Of a stretch of DNA of 64,000 nucleotides, positions 32,762-42,041 are shown piece after piece. Position numbers and translations under genes: made by a program. The notes under the pieces were generated by a model. It was not told the origin of the DNA, made no database searches, and saw only the letters and a program-made list of their open reading frames with translations. Origin of the DNA: Acidocella aminolytica 101 = DSM 11237 (lineage in GTDB: Bacteria > Pseudomonadota > Alphaproteobacteria > Acetobacterales > Acetobacteraceae); assembly GCF_900129125.1 (NCBI RefSeq), contig NZ_FQVJ01000010.1, positions 1 to 64,000 of the forward strand. The letters run 5' to 3'. Numbering within the stretch: the first letter of the stretch is position 1; every line of letters starts with the position of its first letter.

Positions 32762-33943
32762 TCAGGACGTTGCCAGCAGCGCCGCCACCGCGTTTTCGCC
32801 GGAGCGTATGGCGCCCTCAATGGTCGCGGGCAGGCCGGTATCCGTCCAGTCTCCGGCCAGAACCACGCCAGAGCACGGGCTTTGTGGACCGGGGCGTTTG
32901 GCAAGCTGCTCGGGCGTGCAAGCAAAAGTGGCGCGTTTTTCCCACAGCACCCGGCATTGGGGCTGGGCCGGCGGTAAGCCAAAAGCCTTGGAAAGTTCCG
33001 CCCAGACCTGTGCGGCAATCGTCTCCTGGCTCAGATGTCCATAGCGGTTCGCCGCCGAGATGGTGACCGAGACCACACTCTCCCGCGCGAACACCCATTC
33101 CGCCATGCTGCCCAGTAGCCCGTAAAATCCCGCCTCGCCCGGGGGCATTTGTGTTTTGAAGTGCAGATTGCAGATAGATTCAAACGCATCCGGCACGGTT
33201 AGGTCTGGCATCAGCTCCTTCGCGGTCCAGGGCGGTACGGCGAGCACGGCCTTCTGGCCTGGAGGCAGTCTGGTCACGCGCATGCCGAATCGGATCTCCA
33301 CGCCGCGCTGTTGCAGCCAGTCCAAAGCCGGGTCCACAAAGCTTTCAGACAAGCCTACCCGCGCCCAGCGCGGCACGGCGGCAAAACCGCCGCGTTCCAC
33401 CGTTTCCGCCAGCACCGCGCCCAGGGGCTGGGCGGCAGCGACGTCCGGCATGGTGTTCAAGGCAGCGATGGCCAGTGGTTCCAGCAGCCTAGTATAAACC
33501 GCCCCGCCGCCCACCAGCGGTTCCACCAGATCCTCCGGCCTGGATTTGAGCAGCTTTTTCAGCGCCAGATAATGCCAGACGCGGGTGCCGGGTACGCGGT
33601 CGCCGGGTTTTAAAATCCACCAGGGAAAATGCCCCTGATTAAGCCGCAAGGTCCAGCTTTCGCCGGTTTTTGTGTCCGTGAACGGAAAAACCGGGTGGTT
33701 TGGCCCGGTCAGTGTCTCCCGCGCCCCGATACGGTCCAGATACGCCAGCGCGGAGACATTGCCCGAAAGCAGCAGATGGTTGCCATTATCAATCCGGCAG
33801 CCGAGCGGCTTGTCGAAATATGAGCGCGCGCGCCCGCCGGCCCGAGGGGCGGCTTCAAACAGCGTTACCTCGTGCCCCAGTTCTACGAGGCGGCAGGCGG
33901 CGGAAAGCCCGGCCAGCCCGGCGCCGATGACATTGACCCTCAT
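32762..33943 (-). CDS. hpnE: Hydroxysqualene dehydroxylase HpnE
   Basis: This 393-residue FAD enzyme reduces hydroxysqualene to squalene in the HpnCDE route. The N-terminal dinucleotide-binding motif VIGAGLAGLSAACRLVELG and FEAAPRAGGRARSY, and the C-terminal GDWTDTGLPATIEGAIRSGE block, match squalene-associated desaturase-like proteins. It lies 10 bases after hpnD. Confidence 0.94.
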   Translation of the reverse strand: MRVNVIGAGLAGLSAACRLVELGHEVTLFEAAPRAGGRARSYFDKPLGCRIDNGNHLLLSGNVSALAYLDRIGARETLTGPNHPVFPFTDTKTGESWTLRLNQGHFPWWILKPGDRVPGTRVWHYLALKKLLKSRPEDLVEPLVGGGAVYTRLLEPLAIAALNTMPDVAAAQPLGAVLAETVERGGFAAVPRWARVGLSESFVDPALDWLQQRGVEIRFGMRVTRLPPGQKAVLAVPPWTAKELMPDLTVPDAFESICNLHFKTQMPPGEAGFYGLLGSMAEWVFARESVVSVTISAANRYGHLSQETIAAQVWAELSKAFGLPPAQPQCRVLWEKRATFACTPEQLAKRPGPQSPCSGVVLAGDWTDTGLPATIEGAIRSGENAVAALLATS

Positions 33944-33953
33944 GCCCGTTTCC

Positions 33954-34799
33954 TCAGCCCGCCAGCAGCCGTGCCGCCAGCATCAGCTTTTTCCATTTTG
34001 GCAGTGAGACGCGGCCCTTCGCGTAATCGAAATTCCGCCGCCGCAGAATATCTAGCAGCGGGCGGTAGCTGGCTTCCATCATCTGGGCCGGGCGCATGGC
34101 TTTGGTATTGCAGAGGGCCATGGCGTTGTTGGCGCGGGTGAAATTCTGCTCCGCCATCTCTGCCACGCGGGTGCAGACTTGCGGCAGGGCGGGCGCGGTG
34201 AGAATGCGCGCGGGGTCTGTTGTCACGCCTTCCGCGGCCAGAAACTCGCCGGGCAGATAAATCCGCCCGCGTTCCGCATCTTCCGCCACGTCACGCAATA
34301 TGTTGGTCAGTTGCAACCCGCGCCCCAGCGCGTGCGCCACCTCGTCCGCCGCCGGGGAGGCGTCCCCGAACACTCGTACAGACAGCCGCCCCACGGCGGA
34401 GGCCACGCGGTCGCAATAAAGGTCCAGTTCCGCCAGAGAGGGCGCGATAATAGGCTCGCCTGCATCCATCTCCATGCCGTCAATGATGGCGATAAAATCT
34501 TCCCGGCGGACCTGGTAATCTTGAATCGCAGAAAGCAGGGTTCTGGTTATCGGGCTGTCCGCCTCGGCGCGCTCGTATAGAGCGGCGATGCGTTGGCGCC
34601 AGGCTTCCAGTTCACTCTGCTTGGAGGTGAAGTCGCGGCCTTCCTCATCGGCAATGTCGTCCACCACGCGACAAAAGGCGTAGATGGCATACATTGCGTC
34701 CCGGCGCGCCGGCGGCAAAATCTTCATGCCGTGATAGAAGGAGGTGCCGGAGGCTTTCACCAGGTTGGTGACATAGGCGGTATCGTCGGGGCTGATCAT
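33954..34799 (-). CDS. hpnD: Presqualene diphosphate synthase HpnD
   Basis: This 281-residue prenyl-transfer enzyme joins two farnesyl diphosphates to presqualene diphosphate. Two Asp-rich metal sites are present, RVVDDIADEEG near residue 50 and the second near QLTNILRDVAEDAERGR. The family N-terminal block SFYHGMKILPPARRDAMYAIY is intact. It overlaps hpnC by 4 bases. Confidence 0.94.
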   Translation of the reverse strand: MISPDDTAYVTNLVKASGTSFYHGMKILPPARRDAMYAIYAFCRVVDDIADEEGRDFTSKQSELEAWRQRIAALYERAEADSPITRTLLSAIQDYQVRREDFIAIIDGMEMDAGEPIIAPSLAELDLYCDRVASAVGRLSVRVFGDASPAADEVAHALGRGLQLTNILRDVAEDAERGRIYLPGEFLAAEGVTTDPARILTAPALPQVCTRVAEMAEQNFTRANNAMALCNTKAMRPAQMMEASYRPLLDILRRRNFDYAKGRVSLPKWKKLMLAARLLAG

Positions 34800-35665
34800 G
34801 GTGCGTATTTCAGCCCTTTCAGACTGGCGGTGAGAACATCCAGCTTGGAGAGTTTTATCCGCGTGGCCAGCGGGTCGCCATGGCGCAGCAGCACGGTCAG
34901 CCGGTTGGCGAGGGCGCAGATAATGGCGGTTTCAATCCGCAGGCGGCGGGATTTGACGCGTTTGGGAAGGTCAGCAGCGGTGCGGTTTAGGTCTTGTGTC
35001 GCGTCCAGCATTTTATCGAACACGGCGCGCAGGGCGGGGGTTGTTTCCGGGCGGGCGATGTCGTCCGTCGAGAGCCCGGCCTCGTGCAGCCAGTCCTGCG
35101 GGACGTAGCAGCGGTCCAGATCGCGGAGGTCCTTGGCGCAGTCCTGCAGATGGTTCAGCACCTGCAAGGAGGCGCATAGTGCGTCCGAAGGGCCCCAGGT
35201 GTCGAGGGATTCGCCGTGCACATCGAGTACATACCGGCCCACCGGGGCGGCGGAGTAGCGGCAATAATGCAGCAGCTCGGCCCAGTTTTCGTAACGGGTC
35301 TTGATCACGTCCTGTCGGAAGGCCACCAGCAGCTCGCGCGCATGGGCGGCGGGCACGCCGGATTCGGCCAAAGACCGGCGCAGCTTGGTGGCGCTGGCGC
35401 TGCCGGTTTCCTCGGCACCGGTGAGCACGGCCTCCATCGCGTTCAGCCGTGCAAGTTTTTCTTCCGGCGAAAGGGTGGGGCTGTCCGAGATATCGTCCGC
35501 GTTGCGGGCAAAATCGTAATAGGCATGGACCCGGGCGCGCAGCGGCTTGGCGATTAGCAAGGAGGCGACGGGAAAATTCTCATCCCCCTTATCCTTGCCG
35601 GACCAAGCCTCCACGCTTTTGCGGCCTTTGGCGCGGGTGGGGGCGGTGTTGTCGTTGGCGATCAT
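34796..35665 (-). CDS. hpnC: Hydroxysqualene synthase HpnC
   Basis: This protein of about 289 residues converts presqualene diphosphate to hydroxysqualene. The family blocks GDENFPVASLLIAKPLR, YYDFARNADDISDS (first Asp motif) and LQDCAKDLRDLDRCYVP (second motif) are seen. ATG 35665 was chosen because it follows GGGGGAG by 6 bases and makes an ATGA overlap with the hpnB stop; a longer in-frame start at 35698 would overlap hpnB further. Confidence 0.93.
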   Translation of the reverse strand: MIANDNTAPTRAKGRKSVEAWSGKDKGDENFPVASLLIAKPLRARVHAYYDFARNADDISDSPTLSPEEKLARLNAMEAVLTGAEETGSASATKLRRSLAESGVPAAHARELLVAFRQDVIKTRYENWAELLHYCRYSAAPVGRYVLDVHGESLDTWGPSDALCASLQVLNHLQDCAKDLRDLDRCYVPQDWLHEAGLSTDDIARPETTPALRAVFDKMLDATQDLNRTAADLPKRVKSRRLRIETAIICALANRLTVLLRHGDPLATRIKLSKLDVLTASLKGLKYAP

Positions 35666-36765
35666 GAGGGCTCCCCCGTATAGGCGCGCGCCTTCCATTT
35701 GGCGCCGCGCCCCAGCCAGTAATTCACCGCCGAGCCGACGGTGGCGGCCATGTAGAATAAGGCGATGGCGGGCAGGGCGATGGCGTAGGCACGGTGGACG
35801 TTATAGCGGTCCAGCGTCGGGAAATAGGTCAGCGCGGCGATGGACCAGATAGCCAGCCCCAGGGCCGCGCGCCAGCCAAAGCCGGTGCAGAGCGTGGCGA
35901 AGGGGAACACCAGCCACACCAGCGCCAGTCCGATGATGGTGCCGATGAGGATGAATGCCGAATAGCGCAGCTGGGTGAAGGCGGTGCGGGCGATCATGTC
36001 CCAGATGTCTTTGGCCACCGGGTAGGGGCGGATGGAGGTGGCGAGGTTCGAATGGCCGAGGTAAACCGGCCCTGTTTTCTTGACCTTGGCGGCCAGGGTC
36101 ACGTCGTCGATCAACGCGTCCCGCATCGCCTCCAGCCCACCAATACGCTCCAGCGCCGCGCGTTTGATGAGCACCGTGCCGCCTGCGCCTGCCGCCACGC
36201 GTGAACGCGGGTTGTTCACGCGGGCGAAGGGGTAGAGCATCTGGAAGAAATAGATGAAGGCGGGGATGAGGAATTTCTCCGGCAGGGAGGTGCAGTTCAG
36301 CCGCACCATCTCGGAAACCATCTCCAGCCTGTCCGTTTTCATTTTCGCGACCAGTGTGGAGAGATGGCGCGGGTCGTGGGTGATGTCCGCATCCGCGAAT
36401 AAAATTACCGGCGCGGTACTGGCGGCGGCCCCTTGGCTTAGCGCCCAGAGTTTGCCGGACCAGCCGGGCGGCTTCTCCTGCCCGGTGAGGATGGTTAGGC
36501 GCTCATGCGTGCCGGCGGCCTCGGCGGTACCGTCGGTGGAATTGTCGTCCACTAGGATCACGCGGAAATGGCCCGGATAATCCTGCGACACCAGCGAGGC
36601 GATAACTGGGGCGATGGTTTCTACCTCGTCCCGCGCGGGGATGATGATGTCTACATCCGGCGTGTCCAACGGTGTGGCGGGGGCAAGCTCGGGCGTGGAA
36701 TCCCAGAACCGGCCATGGAAAAAGGCCAGATACAGCCAGATGGCGAATGAGAGCAGCAGGATCAT
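35662..36765 (-). CDS. hpnB: Hopanoid-associated glycosyltransferase HpnB
   Basis: This 367-residue family 2 glycosyltransferase has an N-terminal membrane segment, the nucleotide-sugar site VDIIIPARDEVETI, the DxD-type motif FADADITHD, and three or four hydrophobic segments at the C-terminus. HpnB proteins are found in hopanoid operons, although their exact acceptor is not established. It overlaps hpnA by 4 bases. Confidence 0.92.
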   Translation of the reverse strand: MILLLSFAIWLYLAFFHGRFWDSTPELAPATPLDTPDVDIIIPARDEVETIAPVIASLVSQDYPGHFRVILVDDNSTDGTAEAAGTHERLTILTGQEKPPGWSGKLWALSQGAAASTAPVILFADADITHDPRHLSTLVAKMKTDRLEMVSEMVRLNCTSLPEKFLIPAFIYFFQMLYPFARVNNPRSRVAAGAGGTVLIKRAALERIGGLEAMRDALIDDVTLAAKVKKTGPVYLGHSNLATSIRPYPVAKDIWDMIARTAFTQLRYSAFILIGTIIGLALVWLVFPFATLCTGFGWRAALGLAIWSIAALTYFPTLDRYNVHRAYAIALPAIALFYMAATVGSAVNYWLGRGAKWKARAYTGEPS

Positions 36766-37799
36766 GCGAGCATCCCCTCTTTGCGGAACCAGGTCAGCGC
36801 ATCCTCAACCGCGCGGGCGGCGGGGCGAGGCGCATAGCCCAGTTCAGTTTCGGCTTTCTCAGCGGAGAAAAACATTTTTTTCTTTGCCATTCTAAGAATA
36901 TCAGGCGTCATTAAGGGCGTTTTGCCGGTGCGCTCTGCCACGCGCTCCATCATCCAGGCCAGCGGCATTAGCGGGGTAACGGGCAGGCGGATGGTGGGCG
37001 CCTTGCGGCCGCTGGCCTGGGCCACCAGGGCCAGCAGGTCCCGCAGCATCAGATCCTCGCCGCCGAGAATATAAACCTCGCCCTGGCGGCCTTTTTCCAG
37101 CGCTAGCAGATGCCCGGTGGCGACATCGTCCACATGCACCACGTTGAGGCCGGTATCCACATAAGCGGGCATTTTGCCGCGCGCGGCGTCCAGTACCATC
37201 TGGCCGGTCGGGGTGGGTTTGATATCGCCGGGACCGACGGGGGTGGAGGGGTTCGCGATCACGATGTTTTGCGTCTGCGCCAGGGCGCGCACGGCCTGCT
37301 CGGCATCGTACTTGCTCTGCTTATAGGCGCCGACATGGTGGGCAGGCTTGATAAGGGTGGTTTCGTCCGCTGGGCTGCCGTCATCCGTGAGGCCCAGAGC
37401 GGCGACGGAACTGGTATAGACGCTGCGTTCCACCCCGGCAACGGCGGCGGCGCGCAGCAGGGCGAGCGTACCGTCGATATTCACCTGTCGCATAGCCGCC
37501 ACGTCCGGTACCCAGAGTCGGTAGTCCGCCGCGACATGCAGAAGGTAGCGGCATCCGTTCAGCGCGGCGGCGAAGCTTTCAGGTTCAGCGAGGTCCAGAT
37601 ACACGGTTTCCGCCCCCAAAGCGGCGAGATTCCGGCGGGATGAGCCGTGCCTGGCCGTGACACGCACCTGATATCCGGCGCTCTGGGCCGCGCGGGCCAC
37701 CGCCGCGCCGACAAATCCAGTCGCCCCCGTGATCAGCACCAGATCGCCCTGCGCCACTCTTTGAACCTCGTGTTTTTCTGCCATTACCGGCGCGAACAT
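36762..37799 (-). CDS. hpnA: Hopanoid-associated sugar epimerase HpnA
   Basis: This 345-residue extended SDR has the NAD(P)-binding motif ITGATGFVGAAVA, then YTSSVAALG and the YKQSKYDAE (YxxxK) catalytic pair. The late GEVYILGGEDLMLRDLL block is typical of HpnA. It is the first gene of the operon; the divergent ferritin-like gene starts 63 bases away. ATG 37799 is used, but ATG 37784 (Met6) is possible. Confidence 0.92.
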   Translation of the reverse strand: MFAPVMAEKHEVQRVAQGDLVLITGATGFVGAAVARAAQSAGYQVRVTARHGSSRRNLAALGAETVYLDLAEPESFAAALNGCRYLLHVAADYRLWVPDVAAMRQVNIDGTLALLRAAAVAGVERSVYTSSVAALGLTDDGSPADETTLIKPAHHVGAYKQSKYDAEQAVRALAQTQNIVIANPSTPVGPGDIKPTPTGQMVLDAARGKMPAYVDTGLNVVHVDDVATGHLLALEKGRQGEVYILGGEDLMLRDLLALVAQASGRKAPTIRLPVTPLMPLAWMMERVAERTGKTPLMTPDILRMAKKKMFFSAEKAETELGYAPRPAARAVEDALTWFRKEGMLA

Positions 37800-37862
37800 A
37801 TACCCGCCGGGTCACTGGCTGTAGAACCTATTGCAGCTTTTGGCGCAACCATGAGGATGAAG

Positions 37863-38810
37863 ATGAACGAGATTCGTGTGATCCCCACCGAGACGGCCGC
37901 CAGTGAAGAGGATGTGATCTCGGCCGACTTCCAGGCCCGCCATTGGGACTTTCCCGAGAGGGGCGCGATCCGTGTTGGTTCGGAAGAGCATTATCGCATG
38001 TTCACGGCGCTGCTAGGGGCAACCTACAACCCCTATAAGCCCGCCGTGCTGGACTGGCCGAAGCTGGAGCCGGAGACGCTGCAGCGCATCACCTCCCTGC
38101 CGATCTGGGATATCGCGGTGCAGACCGAGATTAAGGCGGCGGCGCGGATTGCGTTTTTCGCCCAGACGGTGCCGCATGAGGCGCTGCGGGCGGCGCTGCT
38201 GCACATGTCCGGCGAGGAGGCGCGGCATAAGGATGTGCTCTCCCGCCTAGTGGGGGCGTATGACATTCCGATGAAGCCTGAGCCGTATTACGCCCTGCCC
38301 AACGATGCGGAGTGGGGCTGGCTGGTGACGGGATTCTCTGAATGCGTGGATAGCTTCTTCGCCTACGGGCTGTTCGAGATGGCCAAGCGCTCCGGCTATT
38401 TTCCGGAGAAGCTGGTGGAGACGTTCGAGCCGGTGGTGCAGGAGGAGGGGCGGCATATTCTGTTCTTCGCCAACTGGCTTGCCTGGCACAGGGCGAATTT
38501 GCCCTGGCATAAGCGCATTTGGTTCGAGTTGAAGGTTTGGGCGGTGTGGGGCTTCCTGATCTACGAACGCATCGGCATCGCCAAGGATGTGGACGGGCTG
38601 GAAGGGGCGGACGCCAACTTCACCATGAACGGCTCCGCCGCCATCAGCGATGAAATGGATCTGCACACACTTTTGGCAATTTGTCTGGAAGAGGATAAGA
38701 AGCGCATGGCAGGCTACGATTCGCGCCTCAGGCGTCCCACGACAATGCCATTCCTGGGGCGTATCGGCTTAACCGCCCTGCGATTGAAAAAACGTATAAC
38801 GGGACGTTGA
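37863..38810 (+). CDS. Ferritin-like diiron protein beside the hopanoid operon
   Basis: This 315-residue protein shows a complete four-helix diiron pattern: Glu89, Glu119-x-x-His122 (GEEARHKD), Glu160 and Glu195-x-x-His198 (QEEGRHILFF). That set binds two irons in ferritin-like oxidases and hydroxylases. ATG 37863 was chosen because GAGG lies 6 bases ahead; two further in-frame ATGs lie just upstream. It diverges from hpnA and its stop overlaps the TTG start of hpnL, so it may be part of hopanoid function. I recognise the fold but not the reaction; oxygen-dependent lipid modification is inference. Confidence 0.8.
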   Translation: MNEIRVIPTETAASEEDVISADFQARHWDFPERGAIRVGSEEHYRMFTALLGATYNPYKPAVLDWPKLEPETLQRITSLPIWDIAVQTEIKAAARIAFFAQTVPHEALRAALLHMSGEEARHKDVLSRLVGAYDIPMKPEPYYALPNDAEWGWLVTGFSECVDSFFAYGLFEMAKRSGYFPEKLVETFEPVVQEEGRHILFFANWLAWHRANLPWHKRIWFELKVWAVWGFLIYERIGIAKDVDGLEGADANFTMNGSAAISDEMDLHTLLAICLEEDKKRMAGYDSRLRRPTTMPFLGRIGLTALRLKKRITGR

Positions 38811-39811
38811 GCAAACACTTGTCGGCAAAAAGCAAACTTATCCCCGCCACCCTGACCCTGGCAGGGCTCGCGGTGATTACCGGGCTGGTGATTTATTTTG
38901 GTGCGGGGGACGTGCTGCGGGCGCTCGCCTCTGTAACAATATGGGGCGTGGTGGGGTATACCGCCGCGCAGATCGCGACCTTGCTGGGGCTGGGGCTCGC
39001 ATGGCGGATGCTGCTGCGCTCGCGCCAGAAAGGCTCGTTCTGGCTGTGCGTGTGGGGCCGGGCGGTGCGTGATTCCACGGGAGAGTTTCTGCCATTCTCG
39101 CAGGTGGGCGGCTATGTCCTGGGGGCACGGGTGATCTCGCTGGGTGGGGTTGCCAGAACCGACGCCGTGGCCTCCACGCTGGGGGATATCACCACCGAAT
39201 TTCTGGCTCAGCTTGTGTTCGTGGGCGCAGGGCTGGCGATTTTAATGCGGTTGGTGCCGCATTCGGAGCTGTTGCTGCCGGTTTCAATCGGGCTGGCGGT
39301 GGCGGTGGCGCTGGGGGTGGGGCTGATTGTGGCCCAGCGCGGCGCGGGCACCAGGCTGTTCAGCGCGCTCGCCATGCGGATTGCGGGCACCACCGGGCAG
39401 GGGGCCGCTGATAATTTCCAGAAGCTGCAAAGCGCGCTGGATGGCATGTACACCCAGCATCATCGGCTGGCCTGGGGGGCGTTTATTCATTTGCTGTGCT
39501 GGTTTGGCACGGGTACGGCCTCTTATATCGGCTTTACCGCGCTGGGGGTGCATATCTCCTGGCTGGATGCGGTGTGTATCGAGGCAATGCTGCACGCGAT
39601 CATGGCGCTTGGCTTTTTCATTCCTGGCCGGGTGGGGGTGCAGGAGGCCGCTTATACTCTGCTGGGCGGGCTGTTCGGGATTCCGCCGGATATCTCGCTT
39701 TCACTCTCCTTGCTGCGCCGCGCGCGGGATTTCATGATCGCCGTGCCGGTGCTGATTATCTGGCAGGGGCAGGAGGCGCGGCAGCTCAAGCTGAATATGA
39801 ACGCTGGGTGA
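38807..39811 (+). CDS. hpnL: HpnL-like integral membrane protein
   Basis: This 334-residue protein has about eight hydrophobic segments and resembles the HpnL/lysylphosphatidylglycerol synthetase transmembrane family. Landmarks are EFLPFSQVGGYVLGARVISLGGV and ALGFFIPGRVGVQEAAYTLLGGLFG. HpnL occurs in hopanoid loci and may flip or transfer lipids, but its role is not settled. The start is TTG 38807, overlapping the previous stop by 4 bases, so translation is probably coupled to the diiron protein. Confidence 0.84.
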   Translation: MSKHLSAKSKLIPATLTLAGLAVITGLVIYFGAGDVLRALASVTIWGVVGYTAAQIATLLGLGLAWRMLLRSRQKGSFWLCVWGRAVRDSTGEFLPFSQVGGYVLGARVISLGGVARTDAVASTLGDITTEFLAQLVFVGAGLAILMRLVPHSELLLPVSIGLAVAVALGVGLIVAQRGAGTRLFSALAMRIAGTTGQGAADNFQKLQSALDGMYTQHHRLAWGAFIHLLCWFGTGTASYIGFTALGVHISWLDAVCIEAMLHAIMALGFFIPGRVGVQEAAYTLLGGLFGIPPDISLSLSLLRRARDFMIAVPVLIIWQGQEARQLKLNMNAG

Positions 39812-39885
39812 AGTTCTGGTTGGGCGCTTGTGCGGCCTGATGGCGGCGCCCATGTCGGTTTTAGAGACTTTTCGGAGACAGAACC

Positions 39886-40143
39886 ATGTCGATTATCGGG
39901 TGGATTATTCTCGGCTTGGTTGCCGGGTGGGTCGCCAGTAATATCGTGGATAATGGCGGCAAGGGGCCGTTGTTGGATATTATTCTCGGTATTGTCGGCG
40001 CGCTGGTGGGCGGTTGGATTTTCGCGGCGCTAGGCGCGGTGGCGGTCACTGGATTCAATTTATGGTCGCTGTTTGTCGCGGTGGTGGGCGCGGTGGTGGT
40101 CCTGGTGGTGTATCACGCCATTGCCGGGCGGAAGGTGCTGTAA
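39886..40143 (+). CDS. GlsB/YeaQ/YmgE family membrane protein
   Basis: This 85-residue protein has three glycine-rich hydrophobic segments, starting with SIIGWIILGLVAGWVASNI and containing LGIVGALVGGWIF, the signature of the family once called transglycosylase-associated. Members are stress-induced in enteric bacteria; no enzyme activity is established. GGAG lies about 10 bases before the ATG, and a terminator follows 23 bases after the stop. Confidence 0.88.
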   Translation: MSIIGWIILGLVAGWVASNIVDNGGKGPLLDIILGIVGALVGGWIFAALGAVAVTGFNLWSLFVAVVGAVVVLVVYHAIAGRKVL

Positions 40144-40166
40144 CCCGCCACGCCGGGTTGGTACGG

Positions 40167-40192
40167 AAAGGGGGGCTTTCGGGCCCCTTTTT
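40167..40192 (+). terminator. Rho-independent terminator after the GlsB-family gene
   Basis: AAAGGGG pairs with CCCCTTT across a 10-base loop and is followed by a T-run at 40188-40192. Confidence 0.75.
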
Positions 40193-40238
40193 GCTGGCCG
40201 GCTTGCCGGGTTTCCGGCGCCGGGATAACCACATTGGC

Positions 40239-41354
40239 ATGAACGGAAAACTCTGGACCATGCGGCTCGTCTTCGGCATGGCGGGCGTCGGTATTCTGGT
40301 CTGGGCGATTATCATTCCCTACGCCAAAATCCGATTCCAGCTGTCCGACGGTGAATTGGGGCTGGTGCTACTGGCCGGCGGCGTGGGCGGTGTGGCGGTG
40401 ATGCCGTTTGCCGGCATGGCTGTGGCGCGGTTTGGCAGCCGCACCTGCACTGTAGCGGCGACGTTGCTGATGTGCCTGTTGCTGCCGATTCTGGGCGTGG
40501 CGCCATCTGTTTATTCATTTACGCTGCTGCTGTTTATCTACGGCGCCACTTTCGGGACGCTGGATGTGGCGATGAACGCTCAGGGCGCGGTGGTTGAGGC
40601 GTTGTCCGGCAAGCTGCATATGTCCAGGTTTCATGCCTGTTACAGCTTGGGGATGCTGGCCGTGGCACTGGTGGCGAGCCTGACGCTCAAGTTAGGCGGA
40701 ACGGTGGAGACCATCTGCCTGATCTGTACCGTGGGTGTGCTGCTAGGGCTGACGCAGAGCTTCCGGCTAGTGCCCAAAAGCGGGGACGCCCTACCCGCCG
40801 GGAGGCATTTCGCTTGGCCCAACCGGCACGCGCTGATTTTGGGTCTATGCTGTTTTGCCGCCTTCATGACCGAAGGGGCCGCGACGGATTGGAGCACCAT
40901 TTTTCTGCGGTTTTCACGGCACATGCCGATCGATAGCGCGACTTTTGGCTATGCCGCCTTCGCGGTGATGACAACGCTGGCGCGGCTGACCGGAGACAGG
41001 TTGGCAATGCGCCTGGGTCAGCCTGCTGTCATGCGGATGGGGGTGGTGGTGGCGGTAGCCGGATTCGCGCTGGCGGTGGGGGTGGATTCTGGCGTGGCGG
41101 GGGTGGTCGGGTTTGGGTTGGTGGGGTTTGGCACCGGCAATATCGCCCCGTTGGTGTTCAGCGCGGCGGCGCGGGTGCCGGGCATGGCGGCGAATCATGC
41201 CATGTCCGCCGTGGTGGGCATTGGCTATGCCGGGTTTCTGACCGGGCCGGTGATGAACGGATTTGTCGCCAATCATTCCGGGCTGGGCAGCGCCTTTCTG
41301 GTGGATGCGCTGCTGGTGGGGTTGACCTTCTTCGCGGCGCGTAGTGTGGCTTAA
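40239..41354 (+). CDS. MFS transporter, YbjJ-like
   Basis: A 371-residue major facilitator with about 11-12 hydrophobic segments. The blocks GTLDVAMNAQGAVVE, LHMSRFHACYSLGML and the later EGAATDWSTIFLR resemble YbjJ/FucP-related proteins, whose substrates are mostly unknown. The start ATG 40239 lies after the terminator of the preceding gene; frames reading in from upstream are artefacts. It ends convergently with plsC, stops overlapping by 4 bases. Confidence 0.85.
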   Translation: MNGKLWTMRLVFGMAGVGILVWAIIIPYAKIRFQLSDGELGLVLLAGGVGGVAVMPFAGMAVARFGSRTCTVAATLLMCLLLPILGVAPSVYSFTLLLFIYGATFGTLDVAMNAQGAVVEALSGKLHMSRFHACYSLGMLAVALVASLTLKLGGTVETICLICTVGVLLGLTQSFRLVPKSGDALPAGRHFAWPNRHALILGLCCFAAFMTEGAATDWSTIFLRFSRHMPIDSATFGYAAFAVMTTLARLTGDRLAMRLGQPAVMRMGVVVAVAGFALAVGVDSGVAGVVGFGLVGFGTGNIAPLVFSAAARVPGMAANHAMSAVVGIGYAGFLTGPVMNGFVANHSGLGSAFLVDALLVGLTFFAARSVA

Positions 41355-42034
41355 TCGTAATAAAGGCGTGTCAGCGTGGCCAGCATTTCCTCCCGGCTGA
41401 GCCCGCTGGGCACGGCCGGGTGCAGGATGACATTTACGGGGCCCGGCTTTTTGTTGAAGGCAAGGCGCCCCCAGCGCAGCCCCGAATCCGTGGTGGCGGG
41501 AAAAAGCGGCGCGTGCAGCCCTTGCGCCAGCGCCACGATGCCATTGCGGATTTCACCTTTCACGCCGGGGGCGACGCGCGTGCCCTCCGGGAAGATGACC
41601 ACCTGCCGCCCGGCCGCCACCGCCGCGTGGGCGTTTTCCACCATGTGCCGCAGGGCCTTGCGGCCACCGCCACGGTCCACGGCGATCATGCCTGCAGGTT
41701 CCAGCAGCGACCCGAACATCGGCAGGCGCTTTAGCTCTTTTTTAAAGACAAAGGCCGGGCGGGGCAGCAGGGAAACCCAGACCAGAATATCCAGTGCCGA
41801 TTGATGCTGGGCGGCGATGACGCAACCGCCCTGGGGCAGCAATTCCATGCCCTGAGCATCCAGCCGGATGCCGCAAAACACGCGCAATGACCACAGGCTG
41901 ATCCGCGCCCAGAGCCGCGCGGCGCGCAGAATCCCATCCGGCAGGAAGCGGCCGACGAGCATGCACCACAGGCTGAGCAGGGCGCCAGAGACCCAGAGCA
42001 CGGCATTAAAGGCGAAAGAGCGCAGGCGTTGCAT
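41351..42034 (-). CDS. plsC: 1-acyl-sn-glycerol-3-phosphate acyltransferase
   Basis: This 227-residue acyltransferase makes phosphatidic acid from lysophosphatidic acid at the inner membrane. The HQSALD (HX4D) catalytic motif, FVFKKELKRLPMFG, and FPEGTR phosphate-binding motif are intact, after one N-terminal membrane segment. ATG 42034 was chosen over longer in-frame starts that would overlap the ydcF gene. It is the last gene of ftsE-ftsX-ydcF-plsC. Confidence 0.92.
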   Translation of the reverse strand: MQRLRSFAFNAVLWVSGALLSLWCMLVGRFLPDGILRAARLWARISLWSLRVFCGIRLDAQGMELLPQGGCVIAAQHQSALDILVWVSLLPRPAFVFKKELKRLPMFGSLLEPAGMIAVDRGGGRKALRHMVENAHAAVAAGRQVVIFPEGTRVAPGVKGEIRNGIVALAQGLHAPLFPATTDSGLRWGRLAFNKKPGPVNVILHPAVPSGLSREEMLATLTRLYYD

Positions 42035-42041
42035 GGTTGGT

